DNA of 64,000 bases from Acidobacteriota bacterium (GCA_016196035.1 JACPYM010000086.1:1-64000); one strand, 5' to 3'; shown: positions 55,736 through 64,000, counted from the first letter of the stretch. A program made the numbers and translations. Notes: generated by a model from the letters alone, not told the origin.

Positions 55736-56323
55736 ATGAGGACTGCTGCCAGCACTAAAGATGCCTTGCCGTTTCCGCGCTGGTTTCGGTTAACCGGCCT
55801 TGTGCCCTTGGTTTTTTTCCTGGTGCGCTTGGTGGATTACGTCAAATGGGATACGCCTTCGCACCTCTGGTGGAGTTGTCACGTGGCAAATCTGACACTG
55901 GCGATTGGTATGCTGGCGGGGAATTCGTTGCTGATGCGGCTGGCGTCCTTGTGGTTGATCTTGGGCTTGCCGCCCTGGGTCTTGGATATGTGGGCGACGC
56001 GCCTTGTCTGGCCCGTCTCGTTGCTCACGCATTTGGGCGGCGCGCTGTTTGCGCTGTGGGTGATTGCCAAGGTGCGGATGGCGCGGGGCGTGTGGTGGTG
56101 GGCGTTGCTTTGGTTTCTGGCCTTGCAAGGAGTGTCGCGCTTTGTCACGCCGCCAGCAACAAACGTGAATGCTGCCTTTCACGGCTACGGCGCGTCGCAA
56201 TATTGGTTCAACGGCTACTGGCAATACTGGCTGGCGAATACGGCGGGGGCGGCGCTGTTGTTGTGGTTGTTGGAATGGGGGCTGGCGCGGCTGTTCCCAG
56301 TGGTGAATGCGGCCAACGAGTAA
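55736..56323 (+). CDS. Multi-pass membrane protein of unknown function
   Basis: 195 residues from the ATG at 55736 (MRTAASTKDALPFPRWF), with GAGAGAG upstream; the frame is open to 55607 but that part is hydrophilic and not needed. Tryptophan-rich hydrophobic segments suggest six helices (LVPLVFFLVRLVDY; LWWSCHVANLTLAIGML; LLMRLASLWLILGLPPWV; LLTHLGGALFALWVI; VWWWALLWFLALQGV; LANTAGAALLLWLLEW). It resembles uncharacterised integral membrane proteins; I cannot name a family. It is divergent from the MoxR/vWA cluster. Confidence 0.65.
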   Translation: MRTAASTKDALPFPRWFRLTGLVPLVFFLVRLVDYVKWDTPSHLWWSCHVANLTLAIGMLAGNSLLMRLASLWLILGLPPWVLDMWATRLVWPVSLLTHLGGALFALWVIAKVRMARGVWWWALLWFLALQGVSRFVTPPATNVNAAFHGYGASQYWFNGYWQYWLANTAGAALLLWLLEWGLARLFPVVNAANE

Positions 56324-56471
56324 CCAGATTTACCTCTCGGAAGCCGCAAGGATTTCAATACGCTGGTTGCCAGCGCAATGCTTCGGCCAATTCGCGCTGG
56401 TTGTGTTGTGCGGTGTCAGATGCCGTGCGGCATTAAGTCATTGCACGGGCAGGCATACAATCGCTTCCATT

Positions 56472-56856
56472 ATGAACACACAGGTCGTACTCAATTTACC
56501 GGAAGACACATACCGGCGCGGCACAATTCGCGGCTTACGCCCGGCGTGATCTGACTGAGGTGATTGCCGCAACTCTTACTACAGCGTTGCCTTCGTTGGA
56601 GGCCATCAATCAACTCAACGGCATTGCCAAATTACCGGATCGGGAAGTGCTGGCGTTGACGAAACTGCGTATGGAACCGCAGGCGGATCGCCGTTTGAGC
56701 GCCTTGCTCGACCGGCAACAAGCCGGGGAACTGAATGACTGCGAGAGCGCAGAATTGGCGGCGCTGATGCGCATTTACGAAATCAGCCTGCTGAGCCAGT
56801 CGCAAGCCTTGGCCGAAGCCGTTGAACGCAAGTTGATCCCACCTTTGGAGCCATGA
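56472..56856 (+). pseudogene. Frameshifted gene for the HNH partner protein
   Basis: The ATG at 56472 opens MNTQVVLNLPEDTYRR and the frame then runs out at 56549. Dropping one G at 56520/56521 continues as AQFAAYARRDLTEVIAATL into the open frame that ends at 56856 (AEAVERKLIPPLEP), giving about 127 residues. The N-terminus looks like a ribbon-helix-helix-type start. The end overlaps the HNH start as ATGA. A sequencing error is the alternative to a true mutation. Confidence 0.7.
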
Positions 56857-57278
56857 GCAGCAAAATCCCGCAGGACGTCAAAGCGCGCGTTTGTGCTTCA
56901 GCCCAACATCGTTGCGGTTACTGCCTGGCCCAGCAACGTTACACACTGCTCGTCCTGGAAATCGAACATATCATTGCCAAAGCCAAAGGCGGCACGGAGG
57001 CTGAAGGGAATCTCTGGCTGGCCTGTCGTTTGTGCAATAACGCCAAAGGCATCTAAACGCACGCCCACGATCCGCTCACCAATAGGCGCGTCAAACTGTT
57101 TAACCCACGCACACAGCGTTGGAGCCGTCATTTCAACTGGAGCGAAGATGGAGTTGAGATCATTGGCCGGACGGCAAGCGGACGCGCCACCGTCGTAGCG
57201 TTGACCCTCAATAACGAAATCGCCTTGGTGGTGCGGCGGAACTGGGTGCGAGCCGGCTGGCATCCACCCGCAATGTAA
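56853..57278 (+). pseudogene. HNH endonuclease gene with an in-frame stop
   Basis: MSSKIPQDVKARVCASAQHRCGYCLAQ ... LEIEHIIAKAKGGTEAEGNLWLACRLCNNAKGI is a standard HNH nuclease (CxxC zinc knuckles, EHIIAKAKGG). TAA at codon 68 (57054-57056) stops it. The same frame then continues for 73 codons as family-like sequence (THAHDPLTNRRVKLFNPRTQ; HFNWSEDGVEIIGRTASGRA) to TAA at 57276-57278. The catalytic part is intact, so a short product is conceivable, but the gene looks inactivated by a point mutation. Confidence 0.75.
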
Positions 57279-57286
57279 TTTCCGCC

Positions 57287-57317
57287 TCACTCTTCCAGCA
57301 GCTTCCCCGCGAACAGC
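57287..57317. repeat. 31-bp direct repeat of the kinase gene's 3' end
   Basis: Positions 57287-57317 and 57611-57641 are identical over 31 bp (TCACTCTTCCAGCAGCTTCC...). The second copy is the stop codon and last codons of the kinase gene. The two copies flank the palindrome and its inserted MITE. Confidence 0.9.
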
Positions 57318-57325
57318 GGCTGTCT

Positions 57326-57607
57326 CTGGGTACGCATCGCTTCCAGCGTGCGGTCTCGGCAGCAGACAGATGGATGCTGAAAGCGAACCCTCCGGCATCC
57401 ATCTGTCTGCTGCTGAGACCGCACGCTGGAAGCGATGCGTGGCTTTGCACAAACCGTCCTGAAAAAGGCGGGCGATTTGTGCAAATGAAATTTCTGCACA
57501 AACCGCTGACTCGTATCACAATGCAAAACAAAAGGGCAAAGCCAACCGATTTGTGCAATTCCAATTCGATTTATGCCGGTTTGTGCAAAGCCGCGATGCG
57601 TACCCAG
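57326..57607. repeat. Palindromic element, interrupted by a MITE
   Basis: Inner arms 57333-57377 and 57395-57439 match over 44 of 45 positions with a 17-nt centre. The outermost right end (GCGATGCGTACCCAG) is displaced to 57593-57607 by the 152-bp insertion, and it complements CTGGGTACGCATCGC at 57326-57340. Without the insertion the element would be about 121 bp. It is related to the element at 11503-11608. Confidence 0.9.
57441..57592. mobile_element. 152-bp MITE-like element with 15-bp terminal inverted repeats
   Basis: The ends GGCTTTGCACAAACC (57441-57455) and GGTTTGTGCAAAGCC (57578-57592) are perfect inverted repeats. They are flanked by a 9-bp direct repeat, GCGATGCGT (57432-57440 and 57593-57601). 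The motif TTTGTGCA occurs five times in all, counting both orientations, two of them in the ends. There is no coding capacity and no transposase in the window, so it is non-autonomous. The empty site is confirmed by the other arm of the palindrome it sits in. Confidence 0.88.
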
Positions 57608-57610
57608 GGT

Positions 57611-60562
57611 TCACTCTTCCAGCAGCTTCCCCGCGAACAGCTTCTGCCCGCCCAGCGACGTGTGGAACGCATAAATCGTCAGCGCCAGAATTGCGCCAAC
57701 AACTACCATCGCTGAGCTTGTGTACCACGCGGAGAAATGCAGTGTGATGGGGAAAGACAGTAGGCCGCTGATAACCAGATAACAAGCAAAAGCAACATAA
57801 CCAAAGCGCAGCATAATGCTGACCATCAGGAGGTAGCTTAATCCAGCCAAAAGTGCGGACCTCAACGGGCTGTCTGAATTCGAAGATCCCAACCAGCAAC
57901 CAAACGCGACAAAAATTGCCGCAGCCAACCATTCTCGGCGTGTGATGATGCGCAACAAAAACAGGAATAACAGAATGAACAATGCCAACAGCAGCATTGA
58001 ACTCAGGTTGTTCATAAAACTTGAGGCAAGCAGGAAGCGTAAACCTGACCAGGAAGAACGCTCGGAATTTTCAGGTATGACTGCCTGCCGAAGATTGGCG
58101 AGCCGTTCAAGCAGCCAGAGTGTCTGCGTCACAATGCCGAAAAGAATGCCAATGAGCAGATCGCGGCTCACCAATGGATCACGCAGGCTACCGCTCAATA
58201 ACCGGCTCCACGAAACCAGCACCACCGGCCAATGCCGCCGCACGTAAGGTTCCAGCGCGATATAAAGCAACCAACTCAGGCTCGCCCAGAGGAGCGAACG
58301 GCTAACCCCCTGAAAGAAGAACCCATACAATTCACCTAAATGGGGCGCATGACTTGCAGCAAAAAGCCAGGTAAGCAACTGGACGGAGAAAATAAAAGCC
58401 GCCAGCCGGAACGCCCCGCGACGATCCCCGCGCCCCTGACGAACATTGTAGCGAACGAGCAGCAAGGCTCCGAATAGGACGAGTAGCAAGATGACGGGAA
58501 CAACGATATTGCTGATGTGTGTTTGAGGCGTCTGAATCCCTTGGGGTTTAGTCCAGGGCCAGATCAGATGAAAATAAACCGGTTTGCCACGATAAGCAGC
58601 AGCTTCTATGCGTAGCGGAATTTCCGGTTGAGCCGGATGAACTCCTGCCCAGGCGGCTCGCACATCACAAGCCGCCAGAGGCGTCCATTCCGGCTCGGTT
58701 GACGCAAAAGTTGTTGCATCAAGCCCAGCGGCAGCGAACAACGGCTTCCAATCAGGCGGCGGCGCTATGGCATGAGTTTGATCCAGTTGTGGCGGCACAG
58801 CTTCGAATCGGCTCAAGCGTCCTTGCAGATCCAGCCAAACGCTCACCATGCCCGGAAAGTCCCGCGGCGGATCGTAAGCAGTAATCCACCCGTCATCCCA
58901 CGATTGAAGGTACTGCGGACTTTGACGATACCAATAGACGATTACTGACCGCCCTTTTGTGACTTGATCTAATTGCTTTTCCGCCGGGATATTCCGATTA
59001 ACGTATGACAAATAATCGAAGTCCTGACCGAACCCAAAAGCGCTATCAGCCGGGCGCTCTGTATATCCAACCTGTCGCGTCAAATCACGTGCTTTGTGCG
59101 TTAGGTCATCAGGTGAATTTTGGCGCGAAAGCGAGAGCGTGGGAGACGCTTTATCACGCAAAAAAGCATTGACGACTAAGCCAACGATGATCGCCAGCAT
59201 ACACGCCACCGCATACATTGGCTTCATCCCCATCTTTGATCCCGCCGCCGCGACCATCTCCGGCGATGGCGTTTCGCCCAACGCCAGCGCCGCCGCCAGC
59301 GGATCACCACCCGGCAACGCATCAGCAACTTGGTTGGCCGACGCCAACCGTTTCGACGGGTCTTTCTCCAAACACCGCAAGATCACGCGCTCGACCAGCG
59401 GATCAATGTCCTTCACCCAGGACGACGGATTGGTCGGCGCACTGCTCTCGTGCATCTTCTGCAATTCAGCCAGCGAACCCGCTTCAAACACGCGCTTGCC
59501 CGTGAAGATTTCGTAGAGCACCAGGCCCAGCGCGTAGATGTCGCTCTTCGTCGTCACCTCTTTGCCCGCGAACTGTTCGGGCGACATATAGGCAGGCGTG
59601 CCCGCCATCACTTCGCTGCCTTTGATCTGTTCGGCGAATCCGGCCAGGCCGAAGTCGGTGATGCGGACGCGGCCTTTGCCATCCAGCATCACGTTCGCCG
59701 GTTTTAAATCGCGGTGCAGCACGCCCGCTTCGTGCGCGGCGGCAAGTCCGGCGCAGAGTTGATTCGCAATCTCGACGGCTTTGTCCGAGGGCAAGCGACC
59801 GATGCGGCGCAGCAACGACGACAGGTCTTCGCCATCCACATATTCCATTGAGAGAAAATGTAGATTGCCCGAAGAAGTCGTCACGTCGCCGATGTCGTGG
59901 ACGCGGCAGACGTTCGGATGCGTGACGCGGTGCGCCATCGAGACTTCGCTGTGAAAGCGCGCGAGCATCGTTTTGTCGTTTGAAAGCTTTTCGGTCAGGA
60001 ACTTGAGCGCGACCGGGTGGCCGAGTTTCAGATCGTCGGCGCGATAGACTTCGCCCATCCCGCCGCGTCCGAGCAAGCCGATGATGCGGTAGCGTTTGTT
60101 GAGCGTCGTGCCGGGTGTGAAGCGGGTCTTCTCGCTCGGCTCATTCGCCAGCAATCCGGCAGCCTGTTGAATCGCGCCGCCGATCAAATCGCCCGCCGCT
60201 GCCTGGTAAACCAGCAGCGATTCGACTTCGTGGCGCAGCCCGGCGTCGGCGCCGCAGGCTTTAGCCAGAAAGGCGGCACGTGCGGCTGGTTCAAGTTCCA
60301 ACGCCGATTGAAAGACTTGCTCAACCTGCTGCCAGCGGTCAGGCGACAATGGCATTTGCGAATTCAGCACGAGGTCAACTGCTGGAGCATGCGCCAAGCG
60401 CCGCGTGGCGTCTTCGTGAAACGAAAGCAGTGCTTCCGCGCCCAGACGCAATGGCAAATCATCGGCGCAGGATTGCTGCAACACAGCCGAGCGTGTAGCG
60501 GCATCGGCGGCGATGGCGGAGTTGACGAGGTCTTTGATCTGCTGCCAACGTTCTGGAGTCAT
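57611..60562 (-). CDS. Ser/Thr protein kinase with C-terminal multi-pass membrane domain
   Basis: 983 residues from the ATG at 60562, with AGGAGG 7 nt upstream. Two copies of a roughly 50-residue helical unit come first (about 2-50, TPERWQQIKDLVNSAI; about 73-125, SPDRWQQVEQVFQSAL). The kinase domain (about 158-430) has GRGGMGEV, K187, HRDLKPAN (283-290), DFG (303-305) and GTPAYMSPEQ, all canonical. A membrane helix near 460 leads to an extracytoplasmic part. At least six hydrophobic segments form the C-terminal third. It follows the ECF sigma gene, a common acidobacterial and planctomycete arrangement, so they probably share a signal path. Confidence 0.88.
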   Translation of the reverse strand: MTPERWQQIKDLVNSAIAADAATRSAVLQQSCADDLPLRLGAEALLSFHEDATRRLAHAPAVDLVLNSQMPLSPDRWQQVEQVFQSALELEPAARAAFLAKACGADAGLRHEVESLLVYQAAAGDLIGGAIQQAAGLLANEPSEKTRFTPGTTLNKRYRIIGLLGRGGMGEVYRADDLKLGHPVALKFLTEKLSNDKTMLARFHSEVSMAHRVTHPNVCRVHDIGDVTTSSGNLHFLSMEYVDGEDLSSLLRRIGRLPSDKAVEIANQLCAGLAAAHEAGVLHRDLKPANVMLDGKGRVRITDFGLAGFAEQIKGSEVMAGTPAYMSPEQFAGKEVTTKSDIYALGLVLYEIFTGKRVFEAGSLAELQKMHESSAPTNPSSWVKDIDPLVERVILRCLEKDPSKRLASANQVADALPGGDPLAAALALGETPSPEMVAAAGSKMGMKPMYAVACMLAIIVGLVVNAFLRDKASPTLSLSRQNSPDDLTHKARDLTRQVGYTERPADSAFGFGQDFDYLSYVNRNIPAEKQLDQVTKGRSVIVYWYRQSPQYLQSWDDGWITAYDPPRDFPGMVSVWLDLQGRLSRFEAVPPQLDQTHAIAPPPDWKPLFAAAGLDATTFASTEPEWTPLAACDVRAAWAGVHPAQPEIPLRIEAAAYRGKPVYFHLIWPWTKPQGIQTPQTHISNIVVPVILLLVLFGALLLVRYNVRQGRGDRRGAFRLAAFIFSVQLLTWLFAASHAPHLGELYGFFFQGVSRSLLWASLSWLLYIALEPYVRRHWPVVLVSWSRLLSGSLRDPLVSRDLLIGILFGIVTQTLWLLERLANLRQAVIPENSERSSWSGLRFLLASSFMNNLSSMLLLALFILLFLFLLRIITRREWLAAAIFVAFGCWLGSSNSDSPLRSALLAGLSYLLMVSIMLRFGYVAFACYLVISGLLSFPITLHFSAWYTSSAMVVVGAILALTIYAFHTSLGGQKLFAGKLLEE

Positions 60563-60607
60563 AGTGGTTCCTCCTGGATTAAAGTAAAACTGCCTACCGC
60601 CCACTGC

Positions 60608-61177
60608 CTACCGCCTCTGTATCTGCCGCCCCAGCCACGCCTCCGCCATCCGCATATCGCGCCGCAGCGTGGCGACGGAAAGGCCGGTGACTTCGGCAAT
60701 CTCGTCCATGCTCAAGCCGCCAAAGTAGCGCAATTCGATGATGCGGCTTTTGCGTTCGTCGAGTTTTGCTAAGTCACGCAAGGCGTCGTCAAGCGCGATA
60801 ACGTTGGGTGCGGGCACGGCGATGGCTTCAGCCAAAGGCAAAGCCGCCGCGCCCGCGCCGCGTTTGGCTGCCGCGTGGGCGCGCGCGTGGTCTACCAGAA
60901 TCTGGCGCATGAGGCGCGCGGCGATGCCTATGAAATGCGCGCGGCTCTGCCAGTCCACTTGTGCCACTTGCTGTTGATTGATCAGTTGCAAGTAGGCTTC
61001 GTTGACCAGCGCGGTGGCTTGCAAGGTGTGATCGGCGCGCTCGCGGCCCACATAGCGCGCAGCCAGACGGCGCAATTCGTCATAAACCAGCGGCGTGAGC
61101 TGTTCCAAAGCTCCGGCCGCGCCATTGCGCCAGGCCAGCAGCAGTTGTGTTACGTCGTGCGTCGAGGCAGGTGTCAT
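60608..61177 (-). CDS. ECF-type RNA polymerase sigma factor (TIGR02999-like)
   Basis: 189 residues from the ATG at 61177, chosen because AGGAGAGAGG lies directly upstream; the frame is open 47 codons further. Region 2 contains YDELRRLAARYVGRERADHTLQATALVNEAYLQL and WQSRAHFIGIAARLMRQILVDHARAHAAAKRG. Region 4 reads LDERKSRIIELRYFGGLSMDEIAEVTGLSVATLRRDMRMAEAWL. This matches the TIGR02999/Sigma70_ECF group, typically paired with Ser/Thr kinases instead of anti-sigma factors. The kinase gene starts 45 nt downstream. Confidence 0.9.
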   Translation of the reverse strand: MTPASTHDVTQLLLAWRNGAAGALEQLTPLVYDELRRLAARYVGRERADHTLQATALVNEAYLQLINQQQVAQVDWQSRAHFIGIAARLMRQILVDHARAHAAAKRGAGAAALPLAEAIAVPAPNVIALDDALRDLAKLDERKSRIIELRYFGGLSMDEIAEVTGLSVATLRRDMRMAEAWLGRQIQRR

Positions 61178-61460
61178 CCTCTCTCCTAGCGGGTCTTCCG
61201 GCAGGCTTTCAGTTGACGAATGAAGCGCCGGAGAGTTTTGCCATTTCGCGCGCACCGCGTCAATCAATTGACTGACACACGTTTGGGTTTGTTGTAAGCG
61301 GCCTGTCAGCAGCGGCATAACACGTTCTCATTCAACCAATGCGGATTTCAGAGCGGCAATCGCTCACGCCGGAAAGAAAAAAAAGCGCGGGCGGTTGAAT
61401 CAGCTTCAACCCCCGCGCCTGGTGTATTCGTTGGCAGTAATGACTGGTTTGGTGAAAGTC

Positions 61461-62711
61461 TCAGCCGCCGTAGCGTTTGAACAACAGCGCCGCATTCGTG
61501 CCGCCAAAGCCGAAGCTGTTGGACAGCGCGTATTCCAGCTTGGTCTGCCGCGCCACATTGGGCACGCAATCCAAATCGCAATCGGGATCGGGCGTTTCGT
61601 AATTGATCGTCGGTGGAATGATTTGATGGTAAACCGACAACGCCGTGATGCCCGCTTCCAAGCCGCCCGCGCCGCCCAGCAGGTGGCCGGTCATGGACTT
61701 GGTCGAACTGATCGCCAGCTTGTAAGCGTGCTCGCCAAAGGCGGCCTTGATGGCGTCAGTTTCGTTCTTGTCGCCGAGTGGCGTCGAGGTGCCGTGGACG
61801 TTGATGTAATCCACCTGATTCATTTCGATGCTGCCGTCCTTGATGGTGCGCAGCATGACGCGGCGCGGGCCATCTACGTTGGGCGCGGTCATGTGGTAGG
61901 CGTCGCCGGTCATGCCGTAACCGACGATCTCGGCATAAATCTTCGCGCCACGCGCCTGGGCGTGTTCCAGTTCTTCGAGCATGAGAATGCCCGCGCCTTC
62001 GCCGATGACGAAACCATCGCGGTCTTTGTCAAACGGACGCGAGGCGCGCGCGGGGTCGTCATTGCGTGTCGAGAGCGCCTGCAAACGGGCAAAGCCGCCC
62101 ACCGACATAGGCGTGATGGCGCCTTCGCTGCCGCCGCAGATCATCGCCAGGGCGTCGCCGCGTTGAATGATTTTGAAACTGTCGCCAATGGCGTGTGCGC
62201 CCGTGCTGCACGCCGTCGCCGTCGCCGAATTCGGCCCCTTCGCACCCGTCATAATCGAGACATGGCCGGAAGCCAGGTTCACAATCGAAGCCGGAATGAA
62301 GAAGGGCGAAATGCGGCTCGGCCCACCTTCCATCATCTTGGTGTGTTCGCGCTCGAAGACGCCAAAGCCGCCGATGCCGCTGCCGATGTAAACGCCGACT
62401 TCCTCGGCCAGGTCGCCCGCGATTTGCAAGCCCGAATCACGCAACGCTTCCATGGCCCCGGCCACCGCGTAGTAGATGAAGTTATCCATCTTCTTCAGTT
62501 CTTTTTTCTCGATGAACTTGGCGGGGTCGAAGCCTTTGGCTTCGGCGGCGAATTTGACCGTGTGCTGGCTGGTGTCGAACTTCGTGATGTAATCCACGCC
62601 GCTGCGCCCGGCCAGCAGGCCCGCCCAAGTTTCTTCAGTTGTGTTACCGAGCGGGCTGACCATACCGATGCCGGTGACGACCACGCGCCGCTTGGGAATG
62701 AAGTTGCTCAC
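61461..62711 (-). CDS. fabF: Beta-ketoacyl-ACP synthase II
   Basis: 416 residues from the GTG at 62711, which has AAGGAG 5 nt upstream; another GTG lies two codons before it. Catalytic residues are clear: Cys168 in TATACSTGAHAIG, His in VHGTSTPLGD and His in SMTGHLLGGAGG. It condenses malonyl-ACP with acyl-ACP in the cytoplasm during fatty acid elongation. Length and motifs are standard for FabF. It follows acpP on the same strand in the normal fab order. A repeat-rich 140-nt gap separates them. Confidence 0.95.
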   Translation of the reverse strand: MSNFIPKRRVVVTGIGMVSPLGNTTEETWAGLLAGRSGVDYITKFDTSQHTVKFAAEAKGFDPAKFIEKKELKKMDNFIYYAVAGAMEALRDSGLQIAGDLAEEVGVYIGSGIGGFGVFEREHTKMMEGGPSRISPFFIPASIVNLASGHVSIMTGAKGPNSATATACSTGAHAIGDSFKIIQRGDALAMICGGSEGAITPMSVGGFARLQALSTRNDDPARASRPFDKDRDGFVIGEGAGILMLEELEHAQARGAKIYAEIVGYGMTGDAYHMTAPNVDGPRRVMLRTIKDGSIEMNQVDYINVHGTSTPLGDKNETDAIKAAFGEHAYKLAISSTKSMTGHLLGGAGGLEAGITALSVYHQIIPPTINYETPDPDCDLDCVPNVARQTKLEYALSNSFGFGGTNAALLFKRYGG

Positions 62712-62725
62712 AAGCACTCCTTGAA

Positions 62726-62834
62726 ATCAAAAGGCAAAAACCAAAAATCAAAAAGGCTGGGCCCGCATTATGGGCGGCCCGCTGGAACTGGCGAATATTT
62801 GCCCGTTGATTTTTGCCTTTTGCCTTTTGCCTTG
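62726..62834. repeat. Imperfect palindrome between acpP and fabF
   Basis: AAAAGGCAAAAACCAAAAATC (about 62729-62749) pairs imperfectly with GATTTTTGCCTTTTGCCTTT near 62810-62829. The GC-rich centre GGGCCCGCATTATGGGCGGCCC adds a small stem. Repeats with this wording are widely interspersed in bacteria of this kind. It may weaken read-through from acpP to fabF. Confidence 0.6.
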
Positions 62835-62850
62835 CTCACGCGGTGCGCGC

Positions 62851-63090
62851 CTATTTCTTGTGCGCTTCGATGTAATCAAAGGCATCGCGCACGCTTTGAA
62901 TCTTTTCGGCTTCCTCGTCGGGAATCTCGATGCCGAATTCTTCTTCAAACCGCATTACGAGTTCAACCGTATCGAGCGAATCGGCGCCGAGATCGTCTAT
63001 GAAGCGGGCGTTGTCGGTGACCTCTTCCCGGTCTACACCGAGTTCTTCGGCAATAATGTCTTTAACCTTATCCGCAATTGAATCTGCCAT
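62851..63090 (-). CDS. acpP: Acyl carrier protein
   Basis: 79 residues from the ATG at 63090, with GGAGGAACTC directly upstream; a start four codons earlier is less likely. The phosphopantetheine serine is Ser38 in [15 protein letters not shown]. The protein is strongly acidic, as usual. It carries growing acyl chains for FabG and FabF, whose genes flank it. Confidence 0.97.
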   Translation of the reverse strand: MADSIADKVKDIIAEELGVDREEVTDNARFIDDLGADSLDTVELVMRFEEEFGIEIPDEEAEKIQSVRDAFDYIEAHKK

Positions 63091-63204
63091 GAGTTCCTCC
63101 ACTGAGAAGTCTAGTTATTGATTTAGTTTGCTTAGTGCGCCACGCCCTTTGCTTTGGTCTTGCTGAAACGGGAACCGCTGCCAAACGCGCGTGCCGCCCT
63201 GTAT

Positions 63205-63948
63205 TCACATATACATTCCGCCATTGACGTTGATCACCTGACCGGTGATATAGCCTGCCTCATCGGAGGCCAGGAACGCAACCGCATGTGCGACGTCCAG
63301 GTCAGTCCCCGGACGTTTGAGTGGAATCTGTTCGAGCAGCGCCGTGCGTGCCGCTTCATTGAGCACCGCTGTCATCGGCGTTTCGATAAAGCCAGGCGCG
63401 ACCGCATTGACCGTGATGTTGCGCGAGGCATATTCGCGCGCCACGGCTTTGGTGAAACCGATCAAGCCGGCTTTGGCCGAAATGTAATTGACCTGGCCGG
63501 CGTTACCGGCTTGGGCGACCACCGAGGTCAGATTGATGATGCGGCCCTTGCGCGCCTTGGTCATCATCGGCAGCACTTGTTGCGTGGCCAGAAAAACGCC
63601 CGTCAGATTGGTTTGAATGACCGTCTCCCAATCTTCGCGTTTCATACGCAGCAGCAAGCCGTCGCGCGTAATCGCCGCGTTGTTGACCAGAATGTTAATC
63701 GGGCCTAGCTCTTTCGCCACCCGCTCAATCGCGGCTTTGATTTCTTCAGCATTGCCAAGATCGCCGCGTACAGCCAGCGCCCGGCGACCTTTCGCGCGAA
63801 TCTCCTCGGCGACGGCTTCGCATTTATCGAGCGAGCGCGCCAGCACCGCGACATCCGCGCCGCAGTCGGCCAGCACGAGTGCCGTAGCGCGGCCAATGCC
63901 TTGCGAGCCGCCGGTGACGAGAGCAATTTGTCCGTTGAGATTGAGCAT
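63205..63948 (-). CDS. fabG: 3-oxoacyl-ACP reductase
   Basis: 247 residues. The NADP-binding motif is TGGSQGIG (12-19), NNAA is at 89-92, and the catalytic set is Asn115, Ser142, Tyr155 and Lys159 (YISAK). It reduces 3-oxoacyl-ACP in each elongation round. The C-terminus GYITGQVINVNGGMYM is typical. No strong ribosome binding site is visible. The start is followed upstream by only 52 nt of window, so any fabD/fabH partner would be outside. Confidence 0.96.
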   Translation of the reverse strand: MLNLNGQIALVTGGSQGIGRATALVLADCGADVAVLARSLDKCEAVAEEIRAKGRRALAVRGDLGNAEEIKAAIERVAKELGPINILVNNAAITRDGLLLRMKREDWETVIQTNLTGVFLATQQVLPMMTKARKGRIINLTSVVAQAGNAGQVNYISAKAGLIGFTKAVAREYASRNITVNAVAPGFIETPMTAVLNEAARTALLEQIPLKRPGTDLDVAHAVAFLASDEAGYITGQVINVNGGMYM

Positions 63949-64000
63949 CGTGAATTTGAGTTGCGAGATTCTTGGTTATGCACGCCCCTACTGTCAACGC

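Overview
The window looks like a chromosomal segment of an Acidobacteriota genome. I would guess class Blastocatellia, but that is inference. The evidence is a TIGR03437 (Solibacter-type) C-terminal domain on a secreted SBBP-repeat protein, several very large secreted SdrD/DUF11/HYR proteins, an ECF sigma factor (TIGR02999-like) next to a membrane Ser/Thr kinase, zinc proteases of the DUF5117/DUF4953 type, and moderately high GC. I found no rRNA, tRNA, CRISPR array, phage or transposase gene.

Layout. 0-4.1 kb: a small membrane protein downstream of an RHS/YD-repeat protein, then a SorC-type regulator. 4.1-8 kb: an imperfect operator-like palindrome lies between the SorC gene and a divergent HIT-superfamily (GalT/DUF4922-like) gene. 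A HAD hydrolase and a DUF2156-type gene fused to a 17M-like N-terminus follow. 8.3-14.2 kb: MgtC, a secreted metzincin, a zinc-ribbon Ser/Thr kinase and DoxX. 15-38.7 kb: a cell-surface island. It holds an SdrD/HYR protein, three genes sharing a two-part module I do not recognise, a 2125-residue SdrD/DUF11 protein, and a 1752-residue SBBP/dockerin-like/cohesin-like/TIGR03437 protein. A DCC-DUF2071 pair sits among them.

38.8-55.6 kb: one long minus-strand cluster, probably an operon, read as: vWA membrane protein, Uma2, caspase/C13-like protein, TPR-gluzincin protease, DUF4159, MoxR ATPase, DUF58, BatA-vWA, DUF4258, YgiT-type zinc finger, and a DUF4175-like protein with a roughly 190-residue Q/G tract. 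Spacing is mostly 1-22 nt. The gene content suggests an envelope-associated MoxR/vWA chaperone system with its own peptidase-like components. 55.7-57.3 kb: a small membrane protein and a broken two-gene HNH cassette. 57.6-61.2 kb: an ECF sigma factor and a membrane Ser/Thr kinase. 61.4-64 kb: fabG-acpP-fabF of fatty acid synthesis, entering from the right edge.

The feature that standard annotation would miss is the number of small palindromic elements, about ten, mostly at gene ends or in intergenic gaps. Two appear to lie inside open reading frames without breaking them: the SBBP gene and the 5' end of the TPR protease gene. One element near 57.4 kb is interrupted by a 152-bp MITE-like insertion with perfect 15-bp terminal inverted repeats and a 9-bp target duplication. 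The uninterrupted site can be read from the opposite arm of the same palindrome.
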